This document shows, piece by piece, positions 52,674-61,549 of a DNA stretch of 64,000 nucleotides. Position numbers and translations under genes: made by a program. Each line of letters begins with the position of its first letter. Position 1 is the first letter of the stretch. This DNA comes from Stenotrophomonas maltophilia (GTDB lineage Bacteria > Pseudomonadota > Gammaproteobacteria > Xanthomonadales > Xanthomonadaceae), in assembly GCA_002363385.1 (NCBI GenBank), contig DEVL01000002.1, positions 1 to 64,000 on the forward strand, read 5' to 3'. The notes beneath the pieces were generated by a model, which was given only the letters and a program-made list of their open reading frames with translations, ran no database searches and was not told where the DNA came from.

Positions 52674-53441
52674 TCATGCAGGATGCATGGGTATGTCGGC
52701 TTCCCGCGCAGCGCCCTCGAACTGCGGGCGGCCGAACCAGTAGCCTTGCATCAGTCGGATGCCGAGATCGGACAGGCAGTTCGCCTCATCACCGGTTTCT
52801 ATACCTTCAGCAATCACGTCGATACCCAATTCCCCGCACATGCGTACCACGCCGGCCACGATGGCACGGCGTGACGCGCTTTGGTCGATGCCCCGGATCA
52901 ACGCCATGTCCAGCTTGACCATGTCCGGCTGGAAATCGGCCAGCAGGTTCAGACCGGCAAACCCGGCCCCGAAATCATCAATCGCGGTCTTGAAGCCCAT
53001 CCGTTTGTATTCACTCAGGATCTCAGCCAGCCATTTGCCATCGCTGACCTGCTCTCCCTCAACGGTCTCAAAGATGATTCGCTCAACCGGAAAGCCATGC
53101 CGATCTGCGGCCTGAAGCGTAGAGCGGATGCACACCTCGGGCCGGTAGATTGCATTGGGCAGAAAATTGATTGAAAGATGGGACGGCAGATTCAACGACG
53201 CAGCGATCCGGATCGCCTTCTCGCGACAGGCCTGGTCGAACGAATAGCGGTTGTCCGCGGTGATACGAGACAGTACCGTGCTTGCCGGTTCCCCGGCAGG
53301 GCCGCGCACCAGCGCTTCATGTGCGAACACCTTTCGTGCATGAACATCCACGATGGGCTGGAATGCGTAACTGAAGTCGAACTGCAGCGGATTCGCATCG
53401 CGGCAAAGGGCACATCCAGCGCGCACATCGATGGACGCCAT
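52674..53441 (-). CDS. EAL-domain cyclic-di-GMP phosphodiesterase
   Basis: 255 residues, almost only an EAL domain. Key residues are present: EALVRG (Glu42), Asn in INFLPN, Glu in FETVEGE, IDDFGAG (Asp155, Asp156), Lys in VKLD, AEGIET and QGYWFG. It should hydrolyse c-di-GMP. There is no visible sensor domain apart from a short N-terminal stretch with two Cys, so it may be controlled by partners. Convergent with the TetR gene. Confidence 0.9.
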   Translation of the reverse strand: MASIDVRAGCALCRDANPLQFDFSYAFQPIVDVHARKVFAHEALVRGPAGEPASTVLSRITADNRYSFDQACREKAIRIAASLNLPSHLSINFLPNAIYRPEVCIRSTLQAADRHGFPVERIIFETVEGEQVSDGKWLAEILSEYKRMGFKTAIDDFGAGFAGLNLLADFQPDMVKLDMALIRGIDQSASRRAIVAGVVRMCGELGIDVIAEGIETGDEANCLSDLGIRLMQGYWFGRPQFEGAAREADIPMHPA

Positions 53442-53500
53442 GCGGTTTATTCCGTGTTCTGGTCAAGGTGAGAAGGATAGCCGACGCCCATCACGGCCAT

Positions 53501-53820
53501 GTCGACGTACGGCATGGTGATCTCAGGGGCCGTCGCCGTGCTTGTCGGCCTGTCGATTTCCCGGTAGCCGGAAACCTTAACAGGCGAACGGCGCTTCTGA
53601 TGCTCACCGCATTGATGGCGGTATCCGGCCTGGTGGTTGCCTTGGCGCCCAACTACCCGGTCAACATGATCGGCCGTGCGCTGATTGACGTAGTGATCGG
53701 AGGATTCTGGTCATTTACCAACAACGCTGAGTGCGGGTCTGCTGGCGTCCGCTGCGGCCGTCGATTCAGCGGTCGCTGGGCAGGCGCAGTGCTGATCAAC
53801 CAAGCTGCCCCGTCCTGACT
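53501..53820 (+). pseudogene. MFS transporter fragment with frameshift
   Basis: GMVISGAVAVLVGLSISR in one frame continues in another as AGNLNRRTALLMLTALMAVSGLVVALAPNYPVNMIGRALIDVVIGGFW, together TM2 to TM4 of an AraJ/NepI-like drug-efflux MFS protein. The frame changes near 53565 and similarity ends near 53710. The rest of the transporter is absent. Confidence 0.75.
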
Positions 53821-53973
53821 TCCCCCTCGAGCGGAAGGCTGCGTCTTGTATCACGCCCGCGGTAAGCCGTCATCACGCTCCCTCCACGTCTCCCAGCTTC
53901 AACTGAATGCCGGTCATGGCGCTGGCAAAAACGCCGCTATAGTCCGAACACCCCAGACAAAGGAGGCACCGCA

Positions 53974-54243
53974 ATGTTTATGACCACAAAGCAACTGACG
54001 ACGGCGCGTACGCTGGCTGTGGCAATCATCGCTACCGTAGGCCTCAGCTCCTGCGCCACGTACAAGGACGAGTTCGCCACGATCAACTCACGCCTTGATC
54101 AGCTCGACACGAAGGTGCAGGGCGCAGCCCAGAGCGCCGAGTCCGCCAATCAATCCGCACAGCAGGCCAACCAGCGTCTGGATCAGATTGAAGGCCGCGT
54201 CCAGCAGCTTGAACAGGCCCCTCGCCGCAAGCCGCGCGGTTGA
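53974..54243 (+). CDS. Alanine-zipper, Lpp/OprI-like lipoprotein
   Basis: 89 residues. Signal peptide with lipobox LSSC (Cys27), followed by a coiled coil with Ala/Ser heptads (LDQLDTKVQGAAQSAESANQS...) as in Lpp and OprI. It ends RRKPRG rather than in Lys, so the classical covalent peptidoglycan link through a C-terminal Lys is doubtful. AAAGGAGG precedes the ATG and a strong -10 (TATAGT at 53939-53944) lies upstream. The next gene is an L,D-transpeptidase. Confidence 0.85.
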   Translation: MFMTTKQLTTARTLAVAIIATVGLSSCATYKDEFATINSRLDQLDTKVQGAAQSAESANQSAQQANQRLDQIEGRVQQLEQAPRRKPRG

Positions 54244-54369
54244 TCGCTCCTGCACCATTGGTGAGGAACGTCTGAATCAGGGACCAGTGGCCGATGCAGG
54301 CCGCTGGTTTCCTTTGGCGGTACCGTCTGCATTGAAAGGAAGTGTCCCATCCGTACGCACTCATACCCC

Positions 54370-55080
54370 GTGAACCGTGCCCTTGCCGGTGCGTTGGCCA
54401 TGGCGTTGGCATTTGCTGGTATCGGCACCGCTGGCGCTGAGGATGCGGCCGCGCCGCCGGCGGCGGCCGTTGACGAGCTGCCGCAGGGCCAAGAGGTGTC
54501 CGAAACCGTGATCGAGCTTGCCGGCTGGGTGGTCGCAAGCAAGGATGCGCAAGGCTATCCATTTGCGATCATGGACAAAGCGGCGGCACAGGTACTGGTG
54601 TTTGATGGCAACGGCCGGCTTCGCGGCGCGGCGTCCGGTCTGTTTGGCTCGGCAACCGGGGACCACACGGCGCCCGGCGTTGCCGGCCTCGCGCTTCGCG
54701 AAATTCCAGGGCGGGACCGCACGACACCCGCCGGTCGCTTTGTGGGCGGTTACGGCCCATCAATCGATGCGGGGCGCGTGCTGTGGGTGGACTACGAGTC
54801 CGCCGTCTCCATCCACCCGACCGCTACCGGTGTGCCGGCCGAGAAGCGCGCCGAACGCCTCGCATCGCCTTCGCCCGACGACAACCGCGTGACGCACGGC
54901 TGCATCAATGTCTCGCCAGGGTTTTACGAGGCGGTCATCCGTTCCACCTTCGAGCGGGGCGGTGTGTTCTACGTTCTGCCCGACAACGCTTCGATAGCCG
55001 AAACGTTCCCGGAGTTCGCGAAAAGCCGTGAGGCTGCGCAGGACAACGAGGCAAGCAGCGCACGTTCCGCTCGCAAATAA
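54370..55080 (+). CDS. L,D-transpeptidase (YkuD/ErfK family)
   Basis: 236 residues with a signal peptide and a YkuD domain: SIHP and catalytic VTHGCINV (Cys178, His176). Such enzymes cross-link peptidoglycan or attach Lpp-like lipoproteins to it. The usual Arg after the catalytic Cys (HGCxR) is Asn here. It starts with GTG; the best ribosome site (AAAGGAAG) is too far, so the start is less certain. Being 126 bases after an Lpp-like gene suggests a shared job. Confidence 0.82.
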   Translation: MNRALAGALAMALAFAGIGTAGAEDAAAPPAAAVDELPQGQEVSETVIELAGWVVASKDAQGYPFAIMDKAAAQVLVFDGNGRLRGAASGLFGSATGDHTAPGVAGLALREIPGRDRTTPAGRFVGGYGPSIDAGRVLWVDYESAVSIHPTATGVPAEKRAERLASPSPDDNRVTHGCINVSPGFYEAVIRSTFERGGVFYVLPDNASIAETFPEFAKSREAAQDNEASSARSARK

Positions 55081-55241
55081 AACGTCCAATGCGTCCCGCG
55101 CAGCACCTCAAACAAGCGCATTGGCTGCCCACCTGCGCCCTGCAGCAGGGCGTCGGGAGCGCGGCTGCCGGGGTTGATGCGTCCGGTACGGGGTTCGCCC
55201 GGTAGCGAGAGCGATGCGTCCGCGTACCCGAGATCAAGCTG

Positions 55242-55415
55242 ATGGACCTCCCGGCCGCGTCGGTTGTCGCAGACATGACGGACCGGCTGGACGCGGCCCG
55301 CGAGCGGATCGGACGGGAGATCTTCGCCTCATGGCCCGCGCAGGACGTATCGGAGCTGGTGCGATTGATGGCAAAGTTCGCCGGCGCGCTGGAATCCCGT
55401 GAGCGCGAGCCGTAA
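55242..55415 (+). pseudogene. Possible C-terminal fragment of a MarR-family regulator
   Basis: A 57-codon frame (SVVADMTDRLDAARERIGREIF...LVRLMAKFAGALE) has the helical dimerisation pattern at the end of MarR proteins. The winged helix is not found upstream, where the frame meets a stop at 55203. It lies in a 410-base gap between the transpeptidase and protease genes. Confidence 0.4.
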
Positions 55416-55490
55416 CGGCGCACCCAGCCGGCCTGCGGTGCCGCGCCCGGCACCTTGATCCCGCTGTTGGAACCTCACAAGGCATCACAT

Positions 55491-56384
55491 ATGAAGCGAA
55501 TGCTGTTACTTGGGATGCTGCTCGCCCTGTCCGCAACTGCCCATGCGATCGTCATCCGGCATGACGTGGATGATGCGAAGTATCGCGTCCCCGCCACCGA
55601 ATTCCCCGCGCTCGTGGACATGCCCGGCGAAGGCCACGGCGCGTTGATCGCCCCTCAATGGGTGCTGACGGCCGCGCACACGCTGCCGATGCATGCCGAC
55701 CTCAAGCAGGTAGTGATCAACGGAACGGCCCGGGACGTCGAGCGCGTTGTCGTCCATCCCGGCTACAGGACGCTGCCGCAGACATTGATCGATCAGGCGA
55801 TGGCCAGTGGCGAGGCAATGTTGATCGTGGTGTTCCTTGCATCGGGCGACGATGTTGCGTTGATCAGGCTGAAGGCGCCGGTGACCGACGTTGCGCCTGT
55901 GGCCATCTACAGTGGCACCGACGAGGCCGGTCAGATCGCGAAGATTCTGGGAAAGGGAGCTACGGGCACGGGCGCCACCGGGCATTCTCCCAGTGGCCCC
56001 AATCGCACCGAGCTGCGGCGCGCGTTCAACATGATCACCAGTGGCTACGACCGCTGGCTCTGCTATGTCTTCGACGAACCGCCGCAAGCGCTGCCCCTGG
56101 AGGGCGTGCTGGGCAACGGTGACAGCGGTGGCCCCGTGCTCATCGAGCGCGATGGTCAGTGGCTGCTGGCCGGGCAGGGCGCGTGGAAGGTCGTCCAGGG
56201 CAATGTGCTGACTGCCCGGCCCGGGCGCTATGGGCAGGTCACCTGCAATGTGCGCGTAAGTCACTATCGTGACTGGATCGAGCGCATCATGGCCGAACCA
56301 GCGCAGACAACCGCAGTGGGTTCGATCCAGCCGATTGCACGTCCTGCCAGTGGCGAGCGCCGGCATGCGCCATGCAGTGCGTGA
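55491..56384 (+). CDS. Secreted trypsin-like (S1) serine protease
   Basis: 297 residues, signal peptide (cleavage near AHA). Catalytic triad: His63 in LTAAHT, Asp121 in DDVALIRL and Ser212 in GNGDSGGPV. Two Cys residues may form a disulfide. No Asp at the base of the specificity pocket was identified, so trypsin-like cleavage is not certain. Single-gene unit with ATG at 55491. Confidence 0.88.
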   Translation: MKRMLLLGMLLALSATAHAIVIRHDVDDAKYRVPATEFPALVDMPGEGHGALIAPQWVLTAAHTLPMHADLKQVVINGTARDVERVVVHPGYRTLPQTLIDQAMASGEAMLIVVFLASGDDVALIRLKAPVTDVAPVAIYSGTDEAGQIAKILGKGATGTGATGHSPSGPNRTELRRAFNMITSGYDRWLCYVFDEPPQALPLEGVLGNGDSGGPVLIERDGQWLLAGQGAWKVVQGNVLTARPGRYGQVTCNVRVSHYRDWIERIMAEPAQTTAVGSIQPIARPASGERRHAPCSA

Positions 56385-56426
56385 CGTGTGGGCCATCCAT
56401 GGCCGACACGCGACACGCTGGTCAGA

Positions 56427-57338
56427 TCAGCCCGCCTGACCCAACCGCACCTTCAACTGATCGATCTCCGCCTCGCTGACGCCGATGGACTTCAGATAGC
56501 CCTCGGCACCGCCGTACTGCGCATGCAGAGCGGCAAGAAACATCTCCATGTTCTCCGGCGCGGTGCCGGACATGCCGGCCATCTTCCTGGCGATCTCCGG
56601 GTTCTGCTTGATCAGCTCCATGATCTGCGCGTTCATCGCGCTGTCCTTGGGCTGGCCTTCGAGGTAGTGCGCGGAAATCGCGTAGTTGTGCACGATGTCC
56701 GCCCGGGGCACACCCGCCAGGTCCAGCAGCAGCCCGGCGATGATGCCGGTGCGGTCCTTGCCGGCGGTGCAGTGGAACAGCACGGTGCCGTCGCGCTCGG
56801 CGGCAATGCGCTGGAAGACCTGCTTGAACTGCGGCTGGCTGTGATCCAGCCACTGCACATAGGCTGCGCCCAGCGAGTCGGGGAAGGTGGTCATCATTTT
56901 CTGCAGGTCCATCTTTTCGGTGCCCATCAGCGAGGTGCGCTGGTAGGCGAAGCGGGCATCGGTGGCCAGCAGATCCGGCGACTGCGCCTGCTCATCGGCG
57001 GTACGCAGGTCGATATCCAGCGTGACGCCGGCAGCGGCCAGGGCGTCGCGGTCGGCGGGGGTCAGGCGGCCCAGGTCCGAGGTGCGCACGAAGGCGCTGG
57101 CCGGGATCGGGCCATGGCTGCCTTGCAGGCCCGCAAAGGTGCGCGTGTTCCAGGCGCCCTGCAGCGGGATGACGCGCTGCGCATCGGCGGCAACCGGCTG
57201 CACGTTGGCGCTTGCCGCGGTGGTGGGCGCGGCGGCGGTATCGGTGACGGGCGAGCGGGCCAGTGCGAGGCCGGCGCCAGCGAGCATCGGCAGGCTGAGG
57301 GCAACGGCAAGGGCAAGGTGGGTGCGGCGCAGGTGCAT
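56427..57338 (-). CDS. Secreted tyrosine/phosphoinositide-type phosphatase
   Basis: 303 residues. Signal peptide, then a Y_phosphatase3-type domain with HCTAGKDRTG (Cys190, Arg196), a Lys/Asp-containing CX5R loop common in lipid- and tyrosine-phosphatases of the PtpB kind. It begins 17 bases after a TonB receptor gene on the same strand. Periplasmic location implies a small phosphorylated nutrient rather than a signalling protein as substrate; inference. Confidence 0.88.
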   Translation of the reverse strand: MHLRRTHLALAVALSLPMLAGAGLALARSPVTDTAAAPTTAASANVQPVAADAQRVIPLQGAWNTRTFAGLQGSHGPIPASAFVRTSDLGRLTPADRDALAAAGVTLDIDLRTADEQAQSPDLLATDARFAYQRTSLMGTEKMDLQKMMTTFPDSLGAAYVQWLDHSQPQFKQVFQRIAAERDGTVLFHCTAGKDRTGIIAGLLLDLAGVPRADIVHNYAISAHYLEGQPKDSAMNAQIMELIKQNPEIARKMAGMSGTAPENMEMFLAALHAQYGGAEGYLKSIGVSEAEIDQLKVRLGQAG

Positions 57339-57355
57339 CAGGATCTCCAGGGCGA

Positions 57356-59638
57356 TCAGAAGGTGACGGTGACGTCCAGGCCATAGGTGCGGGGGTCATT
57401 GAAGATCCCGCTCTGGCCCAGTGAGGCGTTGTTGAGCTTGTAGAACAGGTGCTCTTCGTCCAGCAGGTTGCGCGCCCACAGTGAGACGGCCATGGTCGAG
57501 CCCGTGCTGTTGAGGGGTACGTCGATCAGGGCGACACGGGCGTTCACGATGAAGGAACTGTCGGTGAGCATCTGGTCGTACTCACTGGTGTAGAAGCCGT
57601 CCGACCAGTTGCCGTCGAGATGGAACTTCAGCGCGGAGAAGTTGGCGAACGGCACCAGATAGTCCAGCGATACGCTGCCGGCGTTCTTCGGCGCCAGCAA
57701 TGGCTGCACCGTGACCTGCACGCCGGCGCCGAACGGGTCGACCGCGCTCTGCGCATCGATGCGGGTGTACGCGTAGTTCAACCCCACGGTGAAGTTGTCC
57801 ACCGGCATCACGTTGAACTCCAGCTCCGCACCGCGCGAGGTGCCGTTGCTGAGCGCGTTGGTGGTGACCATCGTGGTGCGGGTTTCGCCGCTGTTGGGAT
57901 CGAACGGCAGCGAGAAATCCATCTGCTTGTGTTCGATCTTCGAATCGAACAGGGCCAGGTTCAGGCGCGCGCGGTTGTCCCAGAACTGCGACTTGAAGCC
58001 GAGCTCGATCGCCGTCACCTCCTCGGGCGCGAAGGCGGTATAGGTTGTCGAGCGCGAGTTGGCACCGCCTGCCTTGAACCCGGTGCTGTATTTTGCATAG
58101 ACCATGGCGTTTCCGCCGAGGTCGTAGGCGATGTTCACCATCGGATCGAAGCGGCCCCATGCATCATCGAAGGCGAGGTCTTTAGCCGCCCCATTGACGA
58201 TGTACAGGCTGCCCTTCTTGTCATCGCGCGTGTAGCGGCCACCGGCGGTCAGGTGCAGGCGTTCGAGCGAGGCCGGCGTCCAGGTGGCCTGGCCGAAGAT
58301 GCCGACGCTGTCGGTCCACGCCTTGCTGGCGCGGTCGATGCGCACGTTGCCCAGGTTCAAGGGGTTGGTGGCCGGGTTGAGCGTGTAGCTGTTGCCGCCC
58401 GGGCCCCAGAGCAGCATGTTGGGTGTCTGCGCGTTGTCGCCGGCGGTTTCGTGATAGTAGAAGGCACCGGCCAGGAACTGCACCTGTGAGGTGGTGCCGA
58501 TCAGCTGGAATTCCTGGCTGTACTGGTGCTGGTAGACCTGGGCGAGGCTGTAGCGGCCGAACGGCGTGTTGGGGCCGCCATAGGCGGAGATCGCGTCGAC
58601 CAGACCCATGTCGAACTGGCCCTGGGTCAGTTCACGGTAGGAACTGATCGACTTCAGTTCCAGGCTGTCGCTCAGGGTCCAACCAAGGTTGAGCAGATGC
58701 CCGCTGGTACGGCCGATGTTGTCTTCCTGCGGGCCACCGAGGATGGCGGAATCGCGTCGATCCTCGCTGGCGCTGGCCTTCTGCAGCGGGCTCACGTAGG
58801 CGCCCGGCACCAGTAACTGGGTGTGGTACGGCGTGGTGGCATCGTAGGAGCGGTCGAAGGCATACAGCGCGGAGAAATCATCGCCGGGCTGCCACAGCGC
58901 GCTGAAGCGTGCGCCGCGCTTGTCGTAGCTGTTGAAGTCGCGCTCACCGCGCATCGGGTTGTCGGTGGTACCGCCGCGTTTGGCCTGCACCGCGTCGATC
59001 TTGAAGCTCACATCGCCCACCTTCGGCAGGTCCAGATGCAGGCCGGTGGTGTAGCCGCTGTAGTTGGAGACGCCGGCGCTGACGCTGCCGCCAAACTCGC
59101 CGGTGGGCTGTCTGGTAACGATGCTGATCGCACCGCCTTCGGTGTTGCGGCCGAACAGGGTGCCCTGCGGGCCCTTCAACACCTCGATGCGCTCTACGTC
59201 GTACAGCATGCTGCCCAGGCCCTGCGCGCGGCCCATGAACACGCCATCGACATACACGCCGACGCCGGCATCGCGCGCCGGTTGGTTGGCGTCACCGGAG
59301 GCACCGATCCCGCGGATGCCGATGTTCAGCGCGGAACTGCGGGTGGCGAAGGGGGTGACACGCAGTGAGGGGATCGAGCCATCGGAGAGGCTGCCGATCG
59401 AGATCGCACTGCGGTCCTTCAGTGCTTCGGCATCCACCACGGACACGGAAATAGGGGTGTCCTGCAGATTGGTGGCACGCTTCTGGGCGGTAACGACCAC
59501 CTGGTCCAGCGCGACCACATCGCGGGCGGCGGTATCGGCGGTGGCGACAGTGGTGGCGTCATTGGCCACGGCGAGGCCGGGCAGGGCGGTAGCGATGGCA
59601 AGAGCTAACAGGCGGCGGTGCAGCTGGGCGTGGCGCAT
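57356..59638 (-). CDS. TonB-dependent receptor of the FecA/IroN-like oxidised-nutrient type
   Basis: 760 residues: signal peptide, a TonB-box-like DQVVVTAQKR, plug domain (about 45-175, VGVYVDGVFMGRAQG and RIEVLKGPQGTLFGRNTEGGAIS) and a barrel ending in LDVTVTF. This plug type is common in receptors for sugars, sterols or aromatic oligomers in Xanthomonadales and sphingomonads. Co-transcribed with the secreted phosphatase; divergent from a TetR gene across an operator. Confidence 0.9.
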   Translation of the reverse strand: MRHAQLHRRLLALAIATALPGLAVANDATTVATADTAARDVVALDQVVVTAQKRATNLQDTPISVSVVDAEALKDRSAISIGSLSDGSIPSLRVTPFATRSSALNIGIRGIGASGDANQPARDAGVGVYVDGVFMGRAQGLGSMLYDVERIEVLKGPQGTLFGRNTEGGAISIVTRQPTGEFGGSVSAGVSNYSGYTTGLHLDLPKVGDVSFKIDAVQAKRGGTTDNPMRGERDFNSYDKRGARFSALWQPGDDFSALYAFDRSYDATTPYHTQLLVPGAYVSPLQKASASEDRRDSAILGGPQEDNIGRTSGHLLNLGWTLSDSLELKSISSYRELTQGQFDMGLVDAISAYGGPNTPFGRYSLAQVYQHQYSQEFQLIGTTSQVQFLAGAFYYHETAGDNAQTPNMLLWGPGGNSYTLNPATNPLNLGNVRIDRASKAWTDSVGIFGQATWTPASLERLHLTAGGRYTRDDKKGSLYIVNGAAKDLAFDDAWGRFDPMVNIAYDLGGNAMVYAKYSTGFKAGGANSRSTTYTAFAPEEVTAIELGFKSQFWDNRARLNLALFDSKIEHKQMDFSLPFDPNSGETRTTMVTTNALSNGTSRGAELEFNVMPVDNFTVGLNYAYTRIDAQSAVDPFGAGVQVTVQPLLAPKNAGSVSLDYLVPFANFSALKFHLDGNWSDGFYTSEYDQMLTDSSFIVNARVALIDVPLNSTGSTMAVSLWARNLLDEEHLFYKLNNASLGQSGIFNDPRTYGLDVTVTF

Positions 59639-59694
59639 CGGGTTCGTTCACGGGAGGAGGGGGCCGGCGCAGTCTGTGCGCGCAAAATGACAGA

Positions 59695-59712
59695 TGAATG
59701 ACCGTTCATTCA
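59695..59712 (+). promoter_or_regulatory. TetR-type palindromic operator
   Basis: Perfect 7-base arms TGAATGA and TCATTCA around CCGT, 56 bases from the TonB receptor ATG and 53 from the tetR ATG. Form and position are those of a TetR-family operator. Confidence 0.78.
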
Positions 59713-59765
59713 GTGTCCGGTTGTCGTACCATCACCCTCCAACTGGACGCCATCTACGACGAGCA

Positions 59766-60410
59766 ATGACGCTTACCCCCCTTTCCGCCCCCCCCGCCGA
59801 AGACGCTGCAGCCGTGCGTGCCGAAGCGCAGCGCCAGCGGATCCTGGACGCCGCGCAGCGCTGTTTCATCGCCCGCGGCTTCCATGCCGGCTCGATCAGT
59901 GACATCGCCGCAGAGGCGGAGATCAGCCAGGGCCTGATGTACCGCTACTTCGAGAACAAACGTGCGCTGATCCTGGCGCTGATCGAACGACAGCTCGCCT
60001 ACGACCAGGACGCAATCGGCCACATGCCGGCGGCGGCCGATCTGGTTGACGGACTGCTGCGTTGCTACCAGTTGTGGGCGCGCGGGGAGACGCTGGAAAC
60101 CCGTGGCAATGCCATCGCCAATGTCGCGTTGTATGCGGAGATCACCGCTGAAGCGCACCGCGATCCGGTGGTCGCGCAGGTGCTGCGCCGGCACGACAGG
60201 CAGACCAGCGCGGCCATCACCGGCTGGCTTCGGCAGCACGACATCGCGCGTGGGCGCACGCCGGAGAACGCCGATCTGGAACGGCGCACGTTGCTGATGC
60301 GGTTGCTGGTTGAGGGGCTGGCGATGCGCGCAGTGCGCGATCCAGACCTCGCGGCGGAGACCGTGCGGGGCCTGCTCTCGCGCGCGATTGCGCACGTACT
60401 GGACGAGTGA
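59766..60410 (+). CDS. TetR-family regulator of the receptor-phosphatase operon
   Basis: 214 residues: HTH (about 22-70, SISDIAAEAEISQGLMYRYFENKRALI) and helical ligand domain. The ATG at 59766 is preferred; an upstream ATG at 59694 would put the operator inside the coding region. Divergent position and shared palindrome indicate control of the TonB receptor operon. Confidence 0.9.
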   Translation: MTLTPLSAPPAEDAAAVRAEAQRQRILDAAQRCFIARGFHAGSISDIAAEAEISQGLMYRYFENKRALILALIERQLAYDQDAIGHMPAAADLVDGLLRCYQLWARGETLETRGNAIANVALYAEITAEAHRDPVVAQVLRRHDRQTSAAITGWLRQHDIARGRTPENADLERRTLLMRLLVEGLAMRAVRDPDLAAETVRGLLSRAIAHVLDE

Positions 60411-60509
60411 GGCACCCGCCCGATAAGGATGATTTAACAGGACGGTACAGCGCCGTGCGCACACTTACCCAGTCTGCAACGTCCCTCATGCACAGCAACC
60501 GGAGATCCC

Positions 60510-61496
60510 ATGACCTTCAATGCCCTTCTTGCGACCAAAAACGGTGACGCCATCAGTGCCGGCGTCGTGGAGCTGACCGAGCAGGACCTGATGCCCGGCG
60601 ACGTCACCGTTGCCGTGGAGTACTCCACGGTGAATTACAAGGACGCGCTGGCGCTGAGCGGCCGTTCGCCGGTGATCCGCACCTTCCCGCTGATCCCCGG
60701 CATCGATCTGGCCGGTGTGGTCGAAACGTCCGCCCATCCGGGTTTCGCGCCGGGCGACCGTGTATTGGTCAACGGCTGGGGCTTGAGCCAGACCCACCAT
60801 GGCGGCTATGCCCAGAAGGCGCGTGTGCCGGGCGAGTGGCTGGTGAAAACGCCCGCCGCGTTTTCCAGCCGGGAAGCAATGGCCATCGGCACCGCCGGCT
60901 ATACCGCGATGCTCTCGGTGCTGGCGCTGGAGCATGGCGGCGTGTCACCGGGGCAGGGCGATATTCTGGTCACGGGCGCCAACGGCGGTGCCGGGTCCAT
61001 CGCGATCGCACTGCTCTCCAAGCTGGGTTACCGGGTCGTCGCGTCGACCGGCCGACTGGAGGAATCGGCCTATCTCAAGGAACTCGGCGCGGCGGAGATC
61101 ATCGACCGCGCGACGCTTTCCGAGGCCGGAGCCCCGATCGCCAAGGAGCGCTGGGCCGGTGCGATCGATGCGGTGGGCAGCCACACCCTGGCCAATGTGC
61201 TGGCGCAGATCCGCTATCGCGGCGTGGTGGCTGCATTTGGTTTGGCCCAGGGCGCGGATCTGCCGGGCTCCGTCCTTCCTTTCATCCTGCGCAACGTGAC
61301 CCTGGCGGGCATTGATTCGGTCAACGCGCCCTACGCTGCGCGGGAGCAGGCCTGGACGCGGCTGGCCACTGATCTGGATCTGGGCAAATTGGCTCGCACC
61401 ACGCAGATGATCGGCCTGGCCGAGGTGCCGGCATTGGCTGAGCAGGTGCTCCAGGGGCGTGTGCAGGGCCGCACGGTGGTCGACGTCAACGCGTGA
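60510..61496 (+). CDS. acuI: Acrylyl-CoA reductase (NADPH), AcuI/YhdH family
   Basis: 328 residues, MDR superfamily: GroES domain with NYKDALALSG and GIDLAGVV, and Rossmann domain with GANGGAGSIAIALLSKLGY. AcuI reduces toxic acryloyl-CoA to propionyl-CoA. No dddL-type genes are nearby, so a general detoxification role is likely. Separate transcription unit. Confidence 0.92.
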   Translation: MTFNALLATKNGDAISAGVVELTEQDLMPGDVTVAVEYSTVNYKDALALSGRSPVIRTFPLIPGIDLAGVVETSAHPGFAPGDRVLVNGWGLSQTHHGGYAQKARVPGEWLVKTPAAFSSREAMAIGTAGYTAMLSVLALEHGGVSPGQGDILVTGANGGAGSIAIALLSKLGYRVVASTGRLEESAYLKELGAAEIIDRATLSEAGAPIAKERWAGAIDAVGSHTLANVLAQIRYRGVVAAFGLAQGADLPGSVLPFILRNVTLAGIDSVNAPYAAREQAWTRLATDLDLGKLARTTQMIGLAEVPALAEQVLQGRVQGRTVVDVNA

Positions 61497-61549
61497 TCCT
61501 GCCGCCGGACGCTGACGAAGGGCGTTGGTTCCAGCCTCTCGCCAGTGCG

